Of a stretch of 64,000 nucleotides of DNA, positions 36,528 through 46,788 are shown one piece after another; the first letter of the stretch is position 1; each line of letters opens with the position of its first letter. The translations under genes were made by a program, and so were the position numbers. The notes beneath the pieces were generated by a model. It was not told where the DNA came from, searched no databases, and was given only the letters and a program-made list of their open reading frames with translations. The DNA comes from Anaerovibrio sp. RM50 (GTDB taxonomy: Bacteria; Bacillota; Negativicutes; Selenomonadales; Selenomonadaceae). The DNA lies in NCBI RefSeq assembly GCF_000622005.1, contig NZ_KK211383.1, positions 1 to 64,000 of the forward strand, read 5' to 3'.

Positions 36528-37715
36528 TTAAGCGTCGATCTCAGTTACTCGACCAGCACCTACAGTGTGGCCACCCTCGCGGATAGCGAAGCGGAGACCA
36601 GCCTCGATAGCGATTGGGGTGATGAGCTCTACGGACATCTCTACGTTATCGCCAGGCATTACCATTGGTACATCCTCAGGGAGGGTTACAACACCGGTAA
36701 CGTCAGTAGTTCTGAAGTAGAACTGTGGACGATAGTTGGAAGTGAAAGCAGTGTGACGGCCGCCCTCTTCCTTGGTCAGTACGTAAACCTGACCCTTGAA
36801 CTTAGTGTGTGGGTTGATGGAACCTGGCTTAGCAAGTACCTGACCACGCTGAATGTCCTTACGGTCAACACCACGGAGCAGAGCACCGATGTTATCACCA
36901 GCCTGTGCGCTAGGGAGCAGCTTGCGGAACATCTCGATACCAGTTACAACAGTGGAACGAGTCTCTTCAGCAATACCTACGATCTCAACAGTGTCGTTGA
37001 GGTTCAGCTCACCACGCTCAACACGGCCGGTTGCTACAGTACCACGACCAGTGATGGTGAATACGTCCTCTACTGGCATCAGGAAAGGCTTATCGGTATC
37101 ACGGGTAGGAGTTGGGATGTAAGCATCAACCTCTTCCATCAGCTTGAGGATGTTAGCCTTCTGCTCTTCATCACCCTCGAGAGCCTTCAGAGCGGAACCA
37201 GCAACTACTGGAATATCATCGCCAGGGAACTCGTAGCTGGAGAGCAGCTCACGAACTTCCATCTCAACGAGCTCGAGGAGCTCAGGATCGTCAACCTGGT
37301 CAACCTTGTTAAGGAATACTACCATTGCAGGTACGCCTACCTGACGAGCAAGCAGGATGTGCTCACGAGTCTGAGGCATAGGACCATCAGCTGCGGATAC
37401 TACCAGGATAGCACCATCCATCTGAGCAGCACCAGTGATCATGTTCTTTACATAGTCAGCATGGCCTGGGCAGTCAACGTGTGCATAGTGACGAGCCTCA
37501 GTCTCATACTCTACGTGAGCGGTGTTAATGGTAATACCGCGCTCTCTCTCCTCTGGAGCCTTATCGATGTTAGCATAGTCCTCGAACTTAGCCATACCCT
37601 TCTCAGAGAGAACCTTGGTGATAGCAGCAGTCAGAGTGGTCTTACCATGGTCAACGTGACCGATAGTACCAATGTTAACATGTGGTTTTGTTCTTTCAAA
37701 TGTTTCCTTTGCCAT
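36528..37715 (-). CDS. tuf: Elongation factor Tu
   Basis: 395 residues. It is a GTPase that delivers aminoacyl-tRNA. Motifs: [15 protein letters not shown] at 19-33, the switch [14 protein letters not shown] and NKVDQ. The C-terminal barrels carry [20 protein letters not shown] and [15 protein letters not shown]. It is the last gene of the str operon; the window shows only one copy. Confidence 0.99.
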   Translation of the reverse strand: MAKETFERTKPHVNIGTIGHVDHGKTTLTAAITKVLSEKGMAKFEDYANIDKAPEERERGITINTAHVEYETEARHYAHVDCPGHADYVKNMITGAAQMDGAILVVSAADGPMPQTREHILLARQVGVPAMVVFLNKVDQVDDPELLELVEMEVRELLSSYEFPGDDIPVVAGSALKALEGDEEQKANILKLMEEVDAYIPTPTRDTDKPFLMPVEDVFTITGRGTVATGRVERGELNLNDTVEIVGIAEETRSTVVTGIEMFRKLLPSAQAGDNIGALLRGVDRKDIQRGQVLAKPGSINPHTKFKGQVYVLTKEEGGRHTAFTSNYRPQFYFRTTDVTGVVTLPEDVPMVMPGDNVEMSVELITPIAIEAGLRFAIREGGHTVGAGRVTEIDA

Positions 37716-37735
37716 TTTGGATTATTTCCTCCTTA

Positions 37736-39814
37736 TTATTCGCCTTTATTCTTGGCAATAATGCCATCTGCGATATTTTTAGGAACTTCCTCGTAGTGAG
37801 AAACTTCCATTGAGTAGTTACCGCGGCCCTGAGTCTTGGAACGCAAATCAGTGGAGTAACCGAACATACCGGAAAGTGGTACGAAACCGTTGATAACCTG
37901 GGCACCATTACGTGCTTCCATGCCATCGATACGACCACGACGGGAGTTCAGGTCACCGATTACATCGCCCATGTACTCTTCTGGTACGATAACCTCAACC
38001 TTAACATAAGGCTCGAGAATTACTGGATCAGCCTTGAGAGCACCGTTCTTGAATGCCATGGAACCGGCAACCTTGAACGCAGCCTCAGAGGAGTCAACCT
38101 CATGGTAAGATCCATCATAAACGATAGCCTTAACATCAACAACTGGGTAACCAGCGAGTACGCCGGCTTCCATAGCCTGCTTAATACCAGCCTCGATTGG
38201 GTTGATGAATTCCTTAGGAATCGCACCACCAACAACCTTGTTCTCAAAGCTGAAGCCAGCACCTGGCTCCTGAGGAATGAGCTGGAGTTTGCAGTGACCA
38301 TACTGGCCATGACCACCGGACTGACGAACGAACTTACCCTCGCAGTCAACTTCCTTACGGATGGTCTCTCTATAAGCAACCTGAGGGTTACCTACTACAC
38401 AGTCAACCTTGAACTCACGGAGCATACGGTCAACAATAATCTCCAGGTGAAGCTCACCCATACCGGAGATAATAACCTGACCAGTCTCTTCGTCAGTGCG
38501 AACGCGGAAGGTTGGATCCTCCTCTGCCAGCTTCTGAAGGGCAATACCCATCTTCTCCTGGTCGTTCTTGGTCTTAGGCTCAACTGCTACAGAAATAACA
38601 GGATCTGGGAACTCCATGGACTCCAGAATGATTGGTGCATTCTCATCGCAGAGGGTGTCACCAGTAGTGGTGTCCTTGAGACCTACTGCAGCAGCGATAT
38701 CACCGCTGTATACAATCTCCAGTTCCTTACGGTTATTTGCGTGCATCTGGAGGATACGGCCGATACGCTCCTTCTTGCCCTTAGTGGAGTTAAACACATA
38801 AGAGCCGGAGGAAAGGGTACCGGAGTAAACTCTGAAGAATGCCAGCTTACCAACGAATGGGTCAGCCATGATCTTGAATGCCAATGCAGCAAATGGCTCG
38901 TTATCGCTGGAAGGACGGGAATCCTCCTCACCAGTCTCAGGGTTAACACCCTTGATGGCTGCGATATCAGTAGGAGCAGGCATGTAGTCAACAACAGCGT
39001 CCAGCATAGGCTGTACACCCTTGTTGCGGTAAGAAGTACCGCAGGTTACAGGGCACATCTTACAAGCAATGGTAGCCTTACGGATAACGGACTTGATTTC
39101 CTCCTCGGAAATTTCCTCACCCTCAAGGTACTTCATTGCAAACTCATCATCGAAGTCGGAAAGAGCTTCCATGAGAATCTCATGATACTCATCTGCCTTA
39201 TCTTTCATATCAGCAGGAATTTCAACTTCGTCAGCTACCTTGCCGAGGTCATCCTCGTAAATGATAGCTTCCATCTTAATCAGGTCAATGATGCCCTGGA
39301 AGTCATCCTCAGCACCGATTGGCAGCTGGATAGCAACTGCATTGGCCTGGAGACGCTCCTTCATCATGTTGATTACGTTATAGAAATCCGCACCAGTAAT
39401 ATCCATCTTATTTACATAAGCCATACGTGGTACGCTGTATTTCTCAGCCTGACGCCATACGGTCTCAGTCTGAGGCTCAACGCCGCCGCGGGCAGTGAGA
39501 ACTGCAACGGCACCGTCCAATACTCTCAGAGAACGCTCTACCTCTACAGTAAAGTCAACGTGGCCCGGAGTATCAATAATATTGATACGATGTTCCTTCC
39601 AATGGCAAGTGGTAGCAGCGGAAGTAATGGTAATACCACGCTCCTGCTCCTGCTCCATCCAGTCCATGGTAGCAGCGCCTTCATGAACCTCACCAATCTT
39701 GTGGTTGACACCTGTATAGAAGAGGATACGCTCAGTAGTGGTTGTCTTACCGGCATCTATGTGAGCCATGATACCGATATTACGAGTCTTTTCGAGACTA
39801 TACTCTCTTGCCAC
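37736..39814 (-). CDS. fusA: Elongation factor G
   Basis: 692 residues, typical length. It catalyses translocation. Motifs: [40 protein letters not shown] and the domain IV tip with [13 protein letters not shown]. It is in canonical order after rpsG. The classical loop sequences identify it as canonical EF-G, not a tetracycline-protection paralogue. Confidence 0.98.
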   Translation of the reverse strand: MAREYSLEKTRNIGIMAHIDAGKTTTTERILFYTGVNHKIGEVHEGAATMDWMEQEQERGITITSAATTCHWKEHRINIIDTPGHVDFTVEVERSLRVLDGAVAVLTARGGVEPQTETVWRQAEKYSVPRMAYVNKMDITGADFYNVINMMKERLQANAVAIQLPIGAEDDFQGIIDLIKMEAIIYEDDLGKVADEVEIPADMKDKADEYHEILMEALSDFDDEFAMKYLEGEEISEEEIKSVIRKATIACKMCPVTCGTSYRNKGVQPMLDAVVDYMPAPTDIAAIKGVNPETGEEDSRPSSDNEPFAALAFKIMADPFVGKLAFFRVYSGTLSSGSYVFNSTKGKKERIGRILQMHANNRKELEIVYSGDIAAAVGLKDTTTGDTLCDENAPIILESMEFPDPVISVAVEPKTKNDQEKMGIALQKLAEEDPTFRVRTDEETGQVIISGMGELHLEIIVDRMLREFKVDCVVGNPQVAYRETIRKEVDCEGKFVRQSGGHGQYGHCKLQLIPQEPGAGFSFENKVVGGAIPKEFINPIEAGIKQAMEAGVLAGYPVVDVKAIVYDGSYHEVDSSEAAFKVAGSMAFKNGALKADPVILEPYVKVEVIVPEEYMGDVIGDLNSRRGRIDGMEARNGAQVINGFVPLSGMFGYSTDLRSKTQGRGNYSMEVSHYEEVPKNIADGIIAKNKGE

Positions 39815-39853
39815 TTGTATATCGCTCCTTAAAACTTAACTACTATAAGAAGA

Positions 39854-40369
<516 letters not shown>

Positions 40370-40379
40370 TTAGCAGATC

Positions 40380-40763
40380 TTATGCTTTCTTAGCCTTAGC
40401 GCGCTTAGCACCGTACTTGGATCTACCCTGAGCACGATCCTGAACACCTGCGGTATCCAAGGAACCACGAACGATGTGATAACGTACACCTGGTAAGTCC
40501 TTAACACGTCCGCCTCTGATCAAAACAACGCTATGTTCCTGCAGATTATGGCCAATGCCTGGGATGTATGCGGTTACTTCAATGCTATTTGTCAAACGAA
40601 CACGGGCAACCTTACGCAATGCGGAGTTTGGTTTCTTAGGAGTTGTAGTGTAAACTCTTGTGCAAACGCCACGTTTCTGTGGGCAATTCTTTAATGCCGG
40701 TGCTGTAGATTTATCCTGCATGCTCTGTCTGCTCTTGCGAACTAACTGATTAATTGTAGGCAT
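40380..40763 (-). CDS. rpsL: Ribosomal protein S12
   Basis: 127 residues. It acts in decoding. The streptomycin-relevant loops [10 protein letters not shown] and [18 protein letters not shown] are wild type. ATG 40763 (MPTINQL) follows GGAGGT with 6-nt spacing; the longer frame to 40784 would include the ribosome site. Confidence 0.97.
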   Translation of the reverse strand: MPTINQLVRKSRQSMQDKSTAPALKNCPQKRGVCTRVYTTTPKKPNSALRKVARVRLTNSIEVTAYIPGIGHNLQEHSVVLIRGGRVKDLPGVRYHIVRGSLDTAGVQDRAQGRSKYGAKRAKAKKA

Positions 40764-40846
40764 ACATGCACCTCCTTCCTTCAAATTGAGTATTTAGTAT
40801 TTATTCAAATCCCACATCGCCGCCTATGGCAAGTGATATGAAATTT

Positions 40847-41104
40847 TTAACAATGGCCCTGTTTGAGAACCGCCACTGCAGCAGCCTTCACCCCGATGGA
40901 GCAGGCCCTGCCCAGCTCCTCCATGGTATATGCTGCTTCCACTGGGATCTCTTTATCCTCACAGAGTATTTTTAAGGGATTTGTAACCCTGCCCTCTGCG
41001 TTGGCACCCAGAAAAACGCACACAACCTGTTCCTTGTTGATGGCTTTGGTTACCTGTTTGATACCTGTAACATGCTCTGCCCTCTTCAATTCATCCAGCT
41101 GCAT
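40847..41104 (-). CDS. L7Ae-family K-turn RNA-binding protein (YbxF-like)
   Basis: 85 residues. The L7Ae/L30e fold binds kink-turn RNA. Motifs: VTGIKQVTKAINKEQVVCVF, LGANAE and the C-terminal GRACSIGVKAAAVAVLKQ. ATG 41104 follows TAGGAG; GTG 41113 is the weaker alternative. In Bacillus this gene (rplGB/ybxF) sits between rpoC and rpsL; here it opens the str operon because rpoBC is not upstream. Confidence 0.9.
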   Translation of the reverse strand: MQLDELKRAEHVTGIKQVTKAINKEQVVCVFLGANAEGRVTNPLKILCEDKEIPVEAAYTMEELGRACSIGVKAAAVAVLKQGHC

Positions 41105-41152
41105 ACGCTTCACTCCTATAATTGGAAATCCTCATACCTTAGGCACAAAGGT

Positions 41153-41181
41153 ATTTTAGCACCCCCTAAAACCAATGTCAA
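41153..41181 (-). promoter_or_regulatory. Promoter of the str operon
   Basis: On the minus strand, TTGACA (complement of 41176-41181), 17 nt, TAAAAT (complement of 41153-41158). Near-consensus, about 45 nt before the L7Ae-family gene. Confidence 0.87.
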
Positions 41182-41206
41182 CACTTTATTTTTCTAGTAT
41201 TTCATT

Positions 41207-41257
41207 GTACACGTGGTCTGGTGTATCATAAGTTACACGCACACCACGTATTGTGTA
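41207..41257. repeat. Extended dyad upstream of the str promoter
   Basis: An interrupted inverted repeat: GTACACGTGGT on one side and ACCACGTATTGTGTAC on the other, with inner TGGTGTA/TACACGCA also complementary. It covers about -60 to -110 relative to the predicted start. It could be a protein-binding site or a DNA/RNA hairpin. The remainder of 41258-41423 is A/T-rich with nothing recognised. Confidence 0.5.
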
Positions 41258-41423
41258 CTTTTGTCCTTGTATTGTGAACAGTATTTGTTTTTTCTGGCAC
41301 ACTTACCCAACACTTACCCATTTTTTACTTATTTTCAACTCATTTTGCACATATTTTCAAAAAGCTTTACTAAAATATTTTATTAATTTTTTGTATTTTT
41401 TTGAGTACATTATGATAATCATA

Positions 41424-41496
41424 CCAAAAATAAAGAGGGGCAGGTGATGGTCGCCTATCGTGAAGAGTTCTTGCGATAGGCTGCCATTGCCTGCCC
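41424..41496 (-). terminator. Terminator of tkt
   Basis: A long, imperfect stem (GGGCAGGTGATGG...CGCCTATCG paired with CGATAGG...CCATTGCCTGCCC, 41438-41496). On the minus strand it is followed by CTCTTTATTTTTGG. Confidence 0.8.
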
Positions 41497-41511
41497 AAAT
41501 ACATTTCTCTT

Positions 41512-43509
41512 TTACTTTAATTCAGCAATAACCTTACGCATTGCTTCAGCCACCTTCTCCTTGTTAAAGCCGAACTTCTCAAAGAGCTTTGCAGCTGGCG
41601 CAGAGGCGCCGAAGGAAGTCATGCACACAGTGGCACCATCCAGGCCCACGTACTTGCCCCAACCGAAGTCTTTGCCGGCCTCAACAGCCACACGGGCACG
41701 AACATGCTTAGGAAGAATACTTTCCTTATATTCCTCACTCTGCTGTTCAAAAATATCCATACATGGCATGGATACAACGCGGACATCAATGCCCTCACCC
41801 TTGAGTATTTCCTGGGCTTCAATACCCAGTGCTACCTCAGAGCCAGTGGCAATAATTATACCATCAGGAGTCTCCTTGGAGGACTCGGATACAACATAGG
41901 CACCTTTAAGTGCTTCCTTACTGCTGCCAGCAAGAGGAACCAGATTCTGACGGGTCAGAACCAAGGCAGTAGGCGTCTTGGTGCTGGTAATAGCACTGTA
42001 CCATGCCGCTGCAGTTTCAATATCATCTGCCGGACGGAATACATTAATATTTGGCAGACTGCGCAACATTGCCAGCTGCTCAATCGGCTCATGGGTAGGA
42101 CCATCTTCGCCCACGCCAATGCTGTCATGGGTCAATACATAAGTAACAGGCAGCCCCATAATGGAGGCCAAACGAATCATTGGCTTTAAATAATCGGAGA
42201 ATACGAAGAAGGTACCCACAAAAGTGCGGAGACCGCCATGAAGAGTGATACCATTGGCGATGGCACTCATTGCCAGCTCACGGACGCCGAAATGAATATT
42301 CTTGCCTGCATAATTATCCTTGGCAAAGAAGGACTCCCCCTTCATCTCGGTCTTATTGGAAGGAGCCAAATCAGCACTGCCGCCAAACATATTTGGCAAA
42401 ATGCCGTTCAGCTTGTTAATCAGGTTGCCTGAAAGGGCACGGCTGGCAGTCGGCTTATCATTTCTGGCCCAGAAATCTTCGTTGTTAAGAAGAGCCCCTG
42501 CATCAACTGGTGCATGGAATTCCTCCCAACGTTTGGCCTCCTCCGGGAAATTGGCGCAATATGCCGCAAAAAACTTATTCCACTCAGCCTCAGCCTTTTC
42601 ACCTCTTGATGCCAGTTCCTTATAATCAGCATAAACCTCGTCCGGAACTTTGAATGCCTCTTGCTCCGGCCACTGGAGATTTTCCTTGGCAGCCTGGAGA
42701 TTTTCTTCACCCAAAGGCTCACCATGGGCACTGGCGGTACCCTGCTTAGCAGGACAGCCATAGCCAATTTCAGTATGAACGCGGATAAATGAAGGTCTGA
42801 CAGTATCAGCCTTGGCTTTTTCAATAGCCATACCAATAGCAGCACAATCAGTACCGTCAGCCACATCTATGGTCTGGAAGCCGAAAGCCTCCATGCGTTT
42901 CATAACATCCTCAGTAAAAGCAATATCCGTACTGCCCTCAATTGAAATACGGTTGCTGTCATAAATAACAATGAGCTTGTTCAGGCCCAAAGTACCAGCC
43001 AACGAGAAGGCCTCAGATGAAATGCCCTCCATGAGACAGCCGTCACCACCCAAAACATAGGTATAGTGATCCACCACTTCATAACCCGGTTTGTTAAACT
43101 CAGCAGCAAGATGTGCTTCTGCCATCGCCATACCCACAGCCATTGCCATACCGGCACCCAAAGGACCGGTGGTAGCCTCAACGCCTACGGTATGGGCGTA
43201 TTCAGGATGACCAGGAGTAAGGGAATCCAACTGACGGAAACTCTTCAGGTCATCAATAGTAAGACCATAGCCAAAGAGATGAAGCAGGGAATACAGCATG
43301 GCAGAACCATGACCACCAGAGAGAATAAATCTGTCACGATTGGCCCACTTTGGATTCTTGCCATTATGGTTCATATGCTTGCCCCACAGTTCATAGGCAA
43401 TTGGTGCACAACCCATTGGCAGGCCAGGATGACCGGACTTGGCCTTCTGAATCATTTCAGCAGCCAATATTCGTATAGCATTTACGCTATTTTTCTCTAC
43501 ATTACTCAA
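41512..43509 (-). CDS. tkt: Transketolase
   Basis: 665 residues, the full-length bacterial form. It is a thiamine diphosphate enzyme of the non-oxidative pentose phosphate pathway and supplies erythrose 4-phosphate. Motifs: KSGHPGLPMGCAPIAYEL at the start, the cofactor motif LGGDGCLMEGISSEAFSLAG followed by YDSNRIS, THDSIGVGEDGPTHEPIEQL and RQNLV in the pyrimidine and transketolase domains. It is last in the map-aroH-ridA-tkt operon and followed by its own terminator. Confidence 0.97.
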   Translation of the reverse strand: MSNVEKNSVNAIRILAAEMIQKAKSGHPGLPMGCAPIAYELWGKHMNHNGKNPKWANRDRFILSGGHGSAMLYSLLHLFGYGLTIDDLKSFRQLDSLTPGHPEYAHTVGVEATTGPLGAGMAMAVGMAMAEAHLAAEFNKPGYEVVDHYTYVLGGDGCLMEGISSEAFSLAGTLGLNKLIVIYDSNRISIEGSTDIAFTEDVMKRMEAFGFQTIDVADGTDCAAIGMAIEKAKADTVRPSFIRVHTEIGYGCPAKQGTASAHGEPLGEENLQAAKENLQWPEQEAFKVPDEVYADYKELASRGEKAEAEWNKFFAAYCANFPEEAKRWEEFHAPVDAGALLNNEDFWARNDKPTASRALSGNLINKLNGILPNMFGGSADLAPSNKTEMKGESFFAKDNYAGKNIHFGVRELAMSAIANGITLHGGLRTFVGTFFVFSDYLKPMIRLASIMGLPVTYVLTHDSIGVGEDGPTHEPIEQLAMLRSLPNINVFRPADDIETAAAWYSAITSTKTPTALVLTRQNLVPLAGSSKEALKGAYVVSESSKETPDGIIIATGSEVALGIEAQEILKGEGIDVRVVSMPCMDIFEQQSEEYKESILPKHVRARVAVEAGKDFGWGKYVGLDGATVCMTSFGASAPAAKLFEKFGFNKEKVAEAMRKVIAELK

Positions 43510-43541
43510 AGATATTCACTCCTTAAACTCACTTCAATATA

Positions 43542-43922
43542 TTATCTGGAGGCAATTACATCAATTTCAACCAAAACGTCCTTAGGCAGCTTGCTCACCT
43601 CAACACATACCCGAGCAGGGCAGTTTTCAGTGAAATACTTGCCGTAAATTTCATTTACCTTGCCGAAGTCCCCCATATTGGTAATATAAACGGTGGTCTT
43701 TACCGCATCAGAGAGGCTGTAGCCAGCCGCAGTTACAATAGCCTTGAGATTTTCAAGGACCTGGGTTGTTTGCTCCACAATACCGCCTTCCACAACAGCA
43801 CCGGTGGCAGGTACCAACGGAATCTGTCCGGAAACAAACAGCATGCCGCCAGCAGTTTTAACGGCCTGGGAATATGGGCCAATGGCACCTGGCGCATTTG
43901 TAGTCGCAATAATCTCGTTCAT
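43542..43922 (-). CDS. ridA: RidA family reactive-enamine/imine deaminase
   Basis: 126 residues. It hydrolyses reactive enamine/imine intermediates formed by PLP enzymes. Motifs: [26 protein letters not shown] and [20 protein letters not shown] with the substrate-binding Arg and Glu. ATG 43922 follows AAGGAGG; the frame to 43949 is rejected because it would include that site. It lies between aroH and tkt. Confidence 0.93.
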   Translation of the reverse strand: MNEIIATTNAPGAIGPYSQAVKTAGGMLFVSGQIPLVPATGAVVEGGIVEQTTQVLENLKAIVTAAGYSLSDAVKTTVYITNMGDFGKVNEIYGKYFTENCPARVCVEVSKLPKDVLVEIDVIASR

Positions 43923-43956
43923 AGTTAATCCTCCTTGCAAGATAAACAATAAATAA

Positions 43957-44328
43957 TTATTTCTTATTTGCTAAATCAGGACGCAGCGTGGCTGCCTTGC
44001 CTAAAAATACGTGTTTAATTTCACGCTGTTTCAGATTAGTATCCACCAGCAAAAGTACCCTGATACATTTTTCCATGGCCCCCTCCACATCCATCTGGCG
44101 GGCATCGAAAAGAGGAACTGCATCAAAACCGGGCAGCTTCCGGGCACCGGAAGCCGGAAATGCCGCGGTAATATCCTCAGTGGCACTGAAGATTGCCGCC
44201 CCGATATCCTCTGGTTTCACATCATTTCGTTTCAGCATTTCGCTGACAACTTCCTGGGTTGCAGCCCAAATTGCCTGGGCGGTATTTTCCTCTACAGTAG
44301 TAGCTCCGCGTAATCCCCGCAATTCCAT
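43957..44328 (-). CDS. aroH: AroH-type chorismate mutase with altered active site
   Basis: 123 residues, collinear with the Bacillus subtilis trimeric enzyme that converts chorismate to prephenate. Conserved: R7 ([11 protein letters not shown]), R90 in KCIRVLL, and the C-terminal LRPDL. In the 75-78 loop the sequence is [10 protein letters not shown]: position 75 is Asp (Cys in B. subtilis), 78 is Gln (catalytic Glu in B. subtilis), and 108 is Phe (Tyr). The carboxylate has apparently moved from 78 to 75. Family assignment is strong; activity is likely but should be treated as inferred. It precedes ridA in the operon. Confidence 0.88.
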   Translation of the reverse strand: MELRGLRGATTVEENTAQAIWAATQEVVSEMLKRNDVKPEDIGAAIFSATEDITAAFPASGARKLPGFDAVPLFDARQMDVEGAMEKCIRVLLLVDTNLKQREIKHVFLGKAATLRPDLANKK

Positions 44329-44366
44329 TCCTCCTTATACAAAATACTTTCACAAACTATAACATT

Positions 44367-45242
44367 TTAGCTGGATAATACCTCAATACCGTTTTCAGTA
44401 ACAAGTATAGTTTTCTCCCACTGGGCGGACAGAGAACCATCCTTGGTGCGTACGGTCCAACCATCCTTCTTGTCAACAGTAACCTTGTATTTACCTGCGT
44501 TAATCATAGGCTCCACGGTGAACACCATTCCAGGCACCAAAAGCATTCCTGTACCTGGCTGACCTACATGTGGCACAAATGGCTCCACGTGGAAATCCTT
44601 ACCTACGCCATGACCGCCCAACTCTGTAACTACTGAGTATCCATTTGCTTTGGCATGGGCATTTACAGCGGCACCAATGTCACCCAGCCAGCCCCAAGGC
44701 TTTACTGCCTCAATGCCCAGCTCCATGCATTCTTTGGCAACCCGCACCAGCTTTTCCGCCTCAGGAGTAGTCTTGCCGCCCACGATAAACATTCGGGAGG
44801 CATCAGCATAATAACCGTCCAAAATTGTGGTAATATCAATATTCACAATATCCCCTTCCTTCAGAATGGTCTTCTTGGAAGGAATACCATGACACACAAC
44901 TTCATTAATGGATATGCAGATACTCTTTGGGAACCCTTCATAATTCAAACAGGCAGGAATGCCACCATTTTTTTCAATAAATTCCCTTACCGCTGTATCA
45001 ATAGCCTCAGTATTCTGCCCAGGTTCCACCATGTTTCCTGCCAGATCAAGGGCGGCATCATTTATCACTCCACTTTTTCTGATTCCCTCAATTTCTGCAG
45101 GAGTAAGTATTATATTATGAGGTGGCTTGCACTGGGATTTAAACACATCATATTTGTAGGAATCAATACGTTCATCAAAATCAAGATGACATTTCTTGTA
45201 TTTCAGCCCACTGCCACACCAGCATAAATCATTTCTGTTCAT
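44367..45242 (-). CDS. map: Methionine aminopeptidase with N-terminal SEC-C motif
   Basis: 291 residues. It removes the N-terminal Met from nascent proteins using a two-metal centre. Residues 1-19 form a SEC-C zinc motif (CWCGSGLKYKKCH), probably for ribosome binding. The catalytic part (about 43-291) has VCHGIPSKKTILKEGDIVNI, DASRMF, ELGGHGVGKDFHVEPFVPH and GMVFTVEPMIN with the metal ligands D, D, H, E, E. It is first in map-aroH-ridA-tkt. In most Firmicutes map lies between adk and infA; that site lacks it here. Confidence 0.95.
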   Translation of the reverse strand: MNRNDLCWCGSGLKYKKCHLDFDERIDSYKYDVFKSQCKPPHNIILTPAEIEGIRKSGVINDAALDLAGNMVEPGQNTEAIDTAVREFIEKNGGIPACLNYEGFPKSICISINEVVCHGIPSKKTILKEGDIVNIDITTILDGYYADASRMFIVGGKTTPEAEKLVRVAKECMELGIEAVKPWGWLGDIGAAVNAHAKANGYSVVTELGGHGVGKDFHVEPFVPHVGQPGTGMLLVPGMVFTVEPMINAGKYKVTVDKKDGWTVRTKDGSLSAQWEKTILVTENGIEVLSS

Positions 45243-45366
45243 TCTTTTGAATGCTTCCTTTCAATAAACTGTAGTCCATTCTTTATTTAAACATAGTAAT
45301 TGGGAAGTGGCAAGTATTTTCTGCCTTACCTCCCCACTTGCTAATTATTTAATATCTGACCAATAA

Positions 45367-45395
45367 TTGACATCGGATATACAGGGTATTACAAT
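45367..45395 (+). promoter_or_regulatory. Promoter of the polysaccharide deacetylase gene
   Basis: TTGACA (45367-45372), 17 nt, TACAAT (45390-45395). Near-consensus, about 30 nt before the gene and divergent from map. Confidence 0.8.
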
Positions 45396-45432
45396 AAAAT
45401 TTAACGGCTCACCCATTGAGCTGTAGGATAAT

Positions 45433-46293
45433 ATGAAAGGATCGTCCTGTATTTTGAAAATAAAAAATAAAATTACTACTATTATATATGTGGTTTTCTG
45501 TCTATTTTTAATGTTATGCCTATGGAGTATCAGGGAAAGCAAGGGTGGTATTCCTGTACTGAATTATCATCAGATTAATCCGTCGGAAAAAAGTCCACTG
45601 ACTGTGCCTACCGATGATTTTGAAGCCCAAATGCAATATCTGAATAATCATGGCTACAACACCATTTCCCCAGATGAGCTTCAGGGTTTTCTGCTGGACG
45701 GCAGGCCCCTCCCCGATAATCCTATTCTCATCACTTTTGATGATGGATATGCCGACAACTACCAATATGCTTATCCTATCTTAAAGGAACATAATATGAA
45801 GGCTTCCATTTTTCTGGTTTCTGACTTTATGGGCCGCTTTGATAACTATCTTACCTGGGATCAGGTTTACGAAATGAGCGAAAACCATATTTATATGGGC
45901 AGCCATACCCTAAGTCACTTTGAGCTGACACCCCTCGAACAGCGTGAGCTGGTAAATCAGCTGGTGGGAGGCAAGCTGGCAGTGGAATGGAAAACTTTTA
46001 AATTCTGTGAATACATTGCCTACCCTGGTGGATTTTACAATCAACAGGTTCTATCTGAGGTAAAAAAAGCTGGCTACAAAGGTGGATTCACTGTATTCAA
46101 CGATTACGTCCGTCAGGGTGACGATCCATATACCATGAACCGCATTGCCATATTCGGCTCCCAGCATCTTGTGATGCCAAGATTTTGGATTCGCCTTCAT
46201 ATGGCACCACTTGTAGGCCGTCTTGAACGGTTCAGGGCCAAGGTAATTGATGCCGGCTATCCTGCTTTGGCTGAACTCATATTTATACCGTAA
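45433..46293 (+). CDS. Membrane-anchored polysaccharide deacetylase
   Basis: 286 residues. The N-terminus has one membrane segment (about 14-32); the rest is an extracytoplasmic carbohydrate esterase family 4 domain. Catalytic motifs: TFDDGYADN (metal-binding and base Asp), SHTLSH (two metal-binding His) and YPGGFYN. Before these lies VLNYHQI, found in PgaB/IcaB-like deacetylases. The substrate may be a poly-N-acetylglucosamine or wall glycan; it cannot be settled from sequence. The ribosome site is weak (TAGGATA). It is followed 15 nt later by a small membrane protein. Confidence 0.88.
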   Translation: MKGSSCILKIKNKITTIIYVVFCLFLMLCLWSIRESKGGIPVLNYHQINPSEKSPLTVPTDDFEAQMQYLNNHGYNTISPDELQGFLLDGRPLPDNPILITFDDGYADNYQYAYPILKEHNMKASIFLVSDFMGRFDNYLTWDQVYEMSENHIYMGSHTLSHFELTPLEQRELVNQLVGGKLAVEWKTFKFCEYIAYPGGFYNQQVLSEVKKAGYKGGFTVFNDYVRQGDDPYTMNRIAIFGSQHLVMPRFWIRLHMAPLVGRLERFRAKVIDAGYPALAELIFIP

Positions 46294-46308
46294 GGAGAAA
46301 CCTGAATT

Positions 46309-46710
46309 ATGATTGCACATATCATTTCATATGCTTTTCTCATTGGACTCATTGTCATTTTCTTTATAGTGATGCGACGCATTTTGAAACGGGACAATGT
46401 TATCAACGAGCTGATTCTGGGCTTTTATGATTACCAGACTACTTCCAAGGAGGAAGTTATTCACCAGATGTATCAATACGCCTGTAATGACTTTCGCCTG
46501 AAGGGGCTTATAAAAAAATACAATGCCACTGAGGAAGATTATGTTGTCATCTTTGACAAGCTTATTTATTGGGCCAACTTCAAAAAACGCAAACGCTACA
46601 TTCCAATAAACGCCTTCTTTTTCTACGGTTCACTGAAATATCTCCTTGAGCATAAGAACGATGAGGCCAAGCCTATCACCATGAAGATGATGAACTATTT
46701 CCACTTCTGA
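46309..46710 (+). CDS. Small membrane protein of unknown function
   Basis: 133 residues. I do not recognise the family. One N-terminal membrane segment (about 4-22, ISYAFLIGLIVIFFIVM) is followed by a basic, aromatic-rich soluble part (YDYQTTSKEEVIHQMYQYAC... ANFKKRKRYIPINAFFFYG). The start follows AAGGAGAAA, 15 nt after the deacetylase, so the two are probably co-transcribed and may act together at the envelope. Confidence 0.7.
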   Translation: MIAHIISYAFLIGLIVIFFIVMRRILKRDNVINELILGFYDYQTTSKEEVIHQMYQYACNDFRLKGLIKKYNATEEDYVVIFDKLIYWANFKKRKRYIPINAFFFYGSLKYLLEHKNDEAKPITMKMMNYFHF

Positions 46711-46751
46711 TATATGTAACACCTGCTATTTGAACCCAATGTTTACATTTC

Positions 46752-46779
46752 AAAAGGGACCGCTAATGCGGTCCCTTTT
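46752..46779. terminator. Bidirectional terminator
   Basis: A perfect 12-bp stem AAAAGGGACCGC and GCGGTCCCTTTT with loop TAAT. It serves the deacetylase operon and the convergent gene. Confidence 0.92.
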
Positions 46780-46788
46780 AGTATACCT

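Noticed and set aside
38102-39832. A long plus-strand open frame (576 codons) opposite fusA, and similar ones opposite tuf (36567-37796) and rpsC/rplV (32033-33067)
   Set aside because: They mirror strongly biased codon use of highly expressed genes on the other strand; no ribosome sites and no recognisable protein families.
45345-45542. A minus-strand frame of 65 codons overlapping the deacetylase start
   Set aside because: It has no ribosome site and overlaps the consensus promoter and coding start of the deacetylase.
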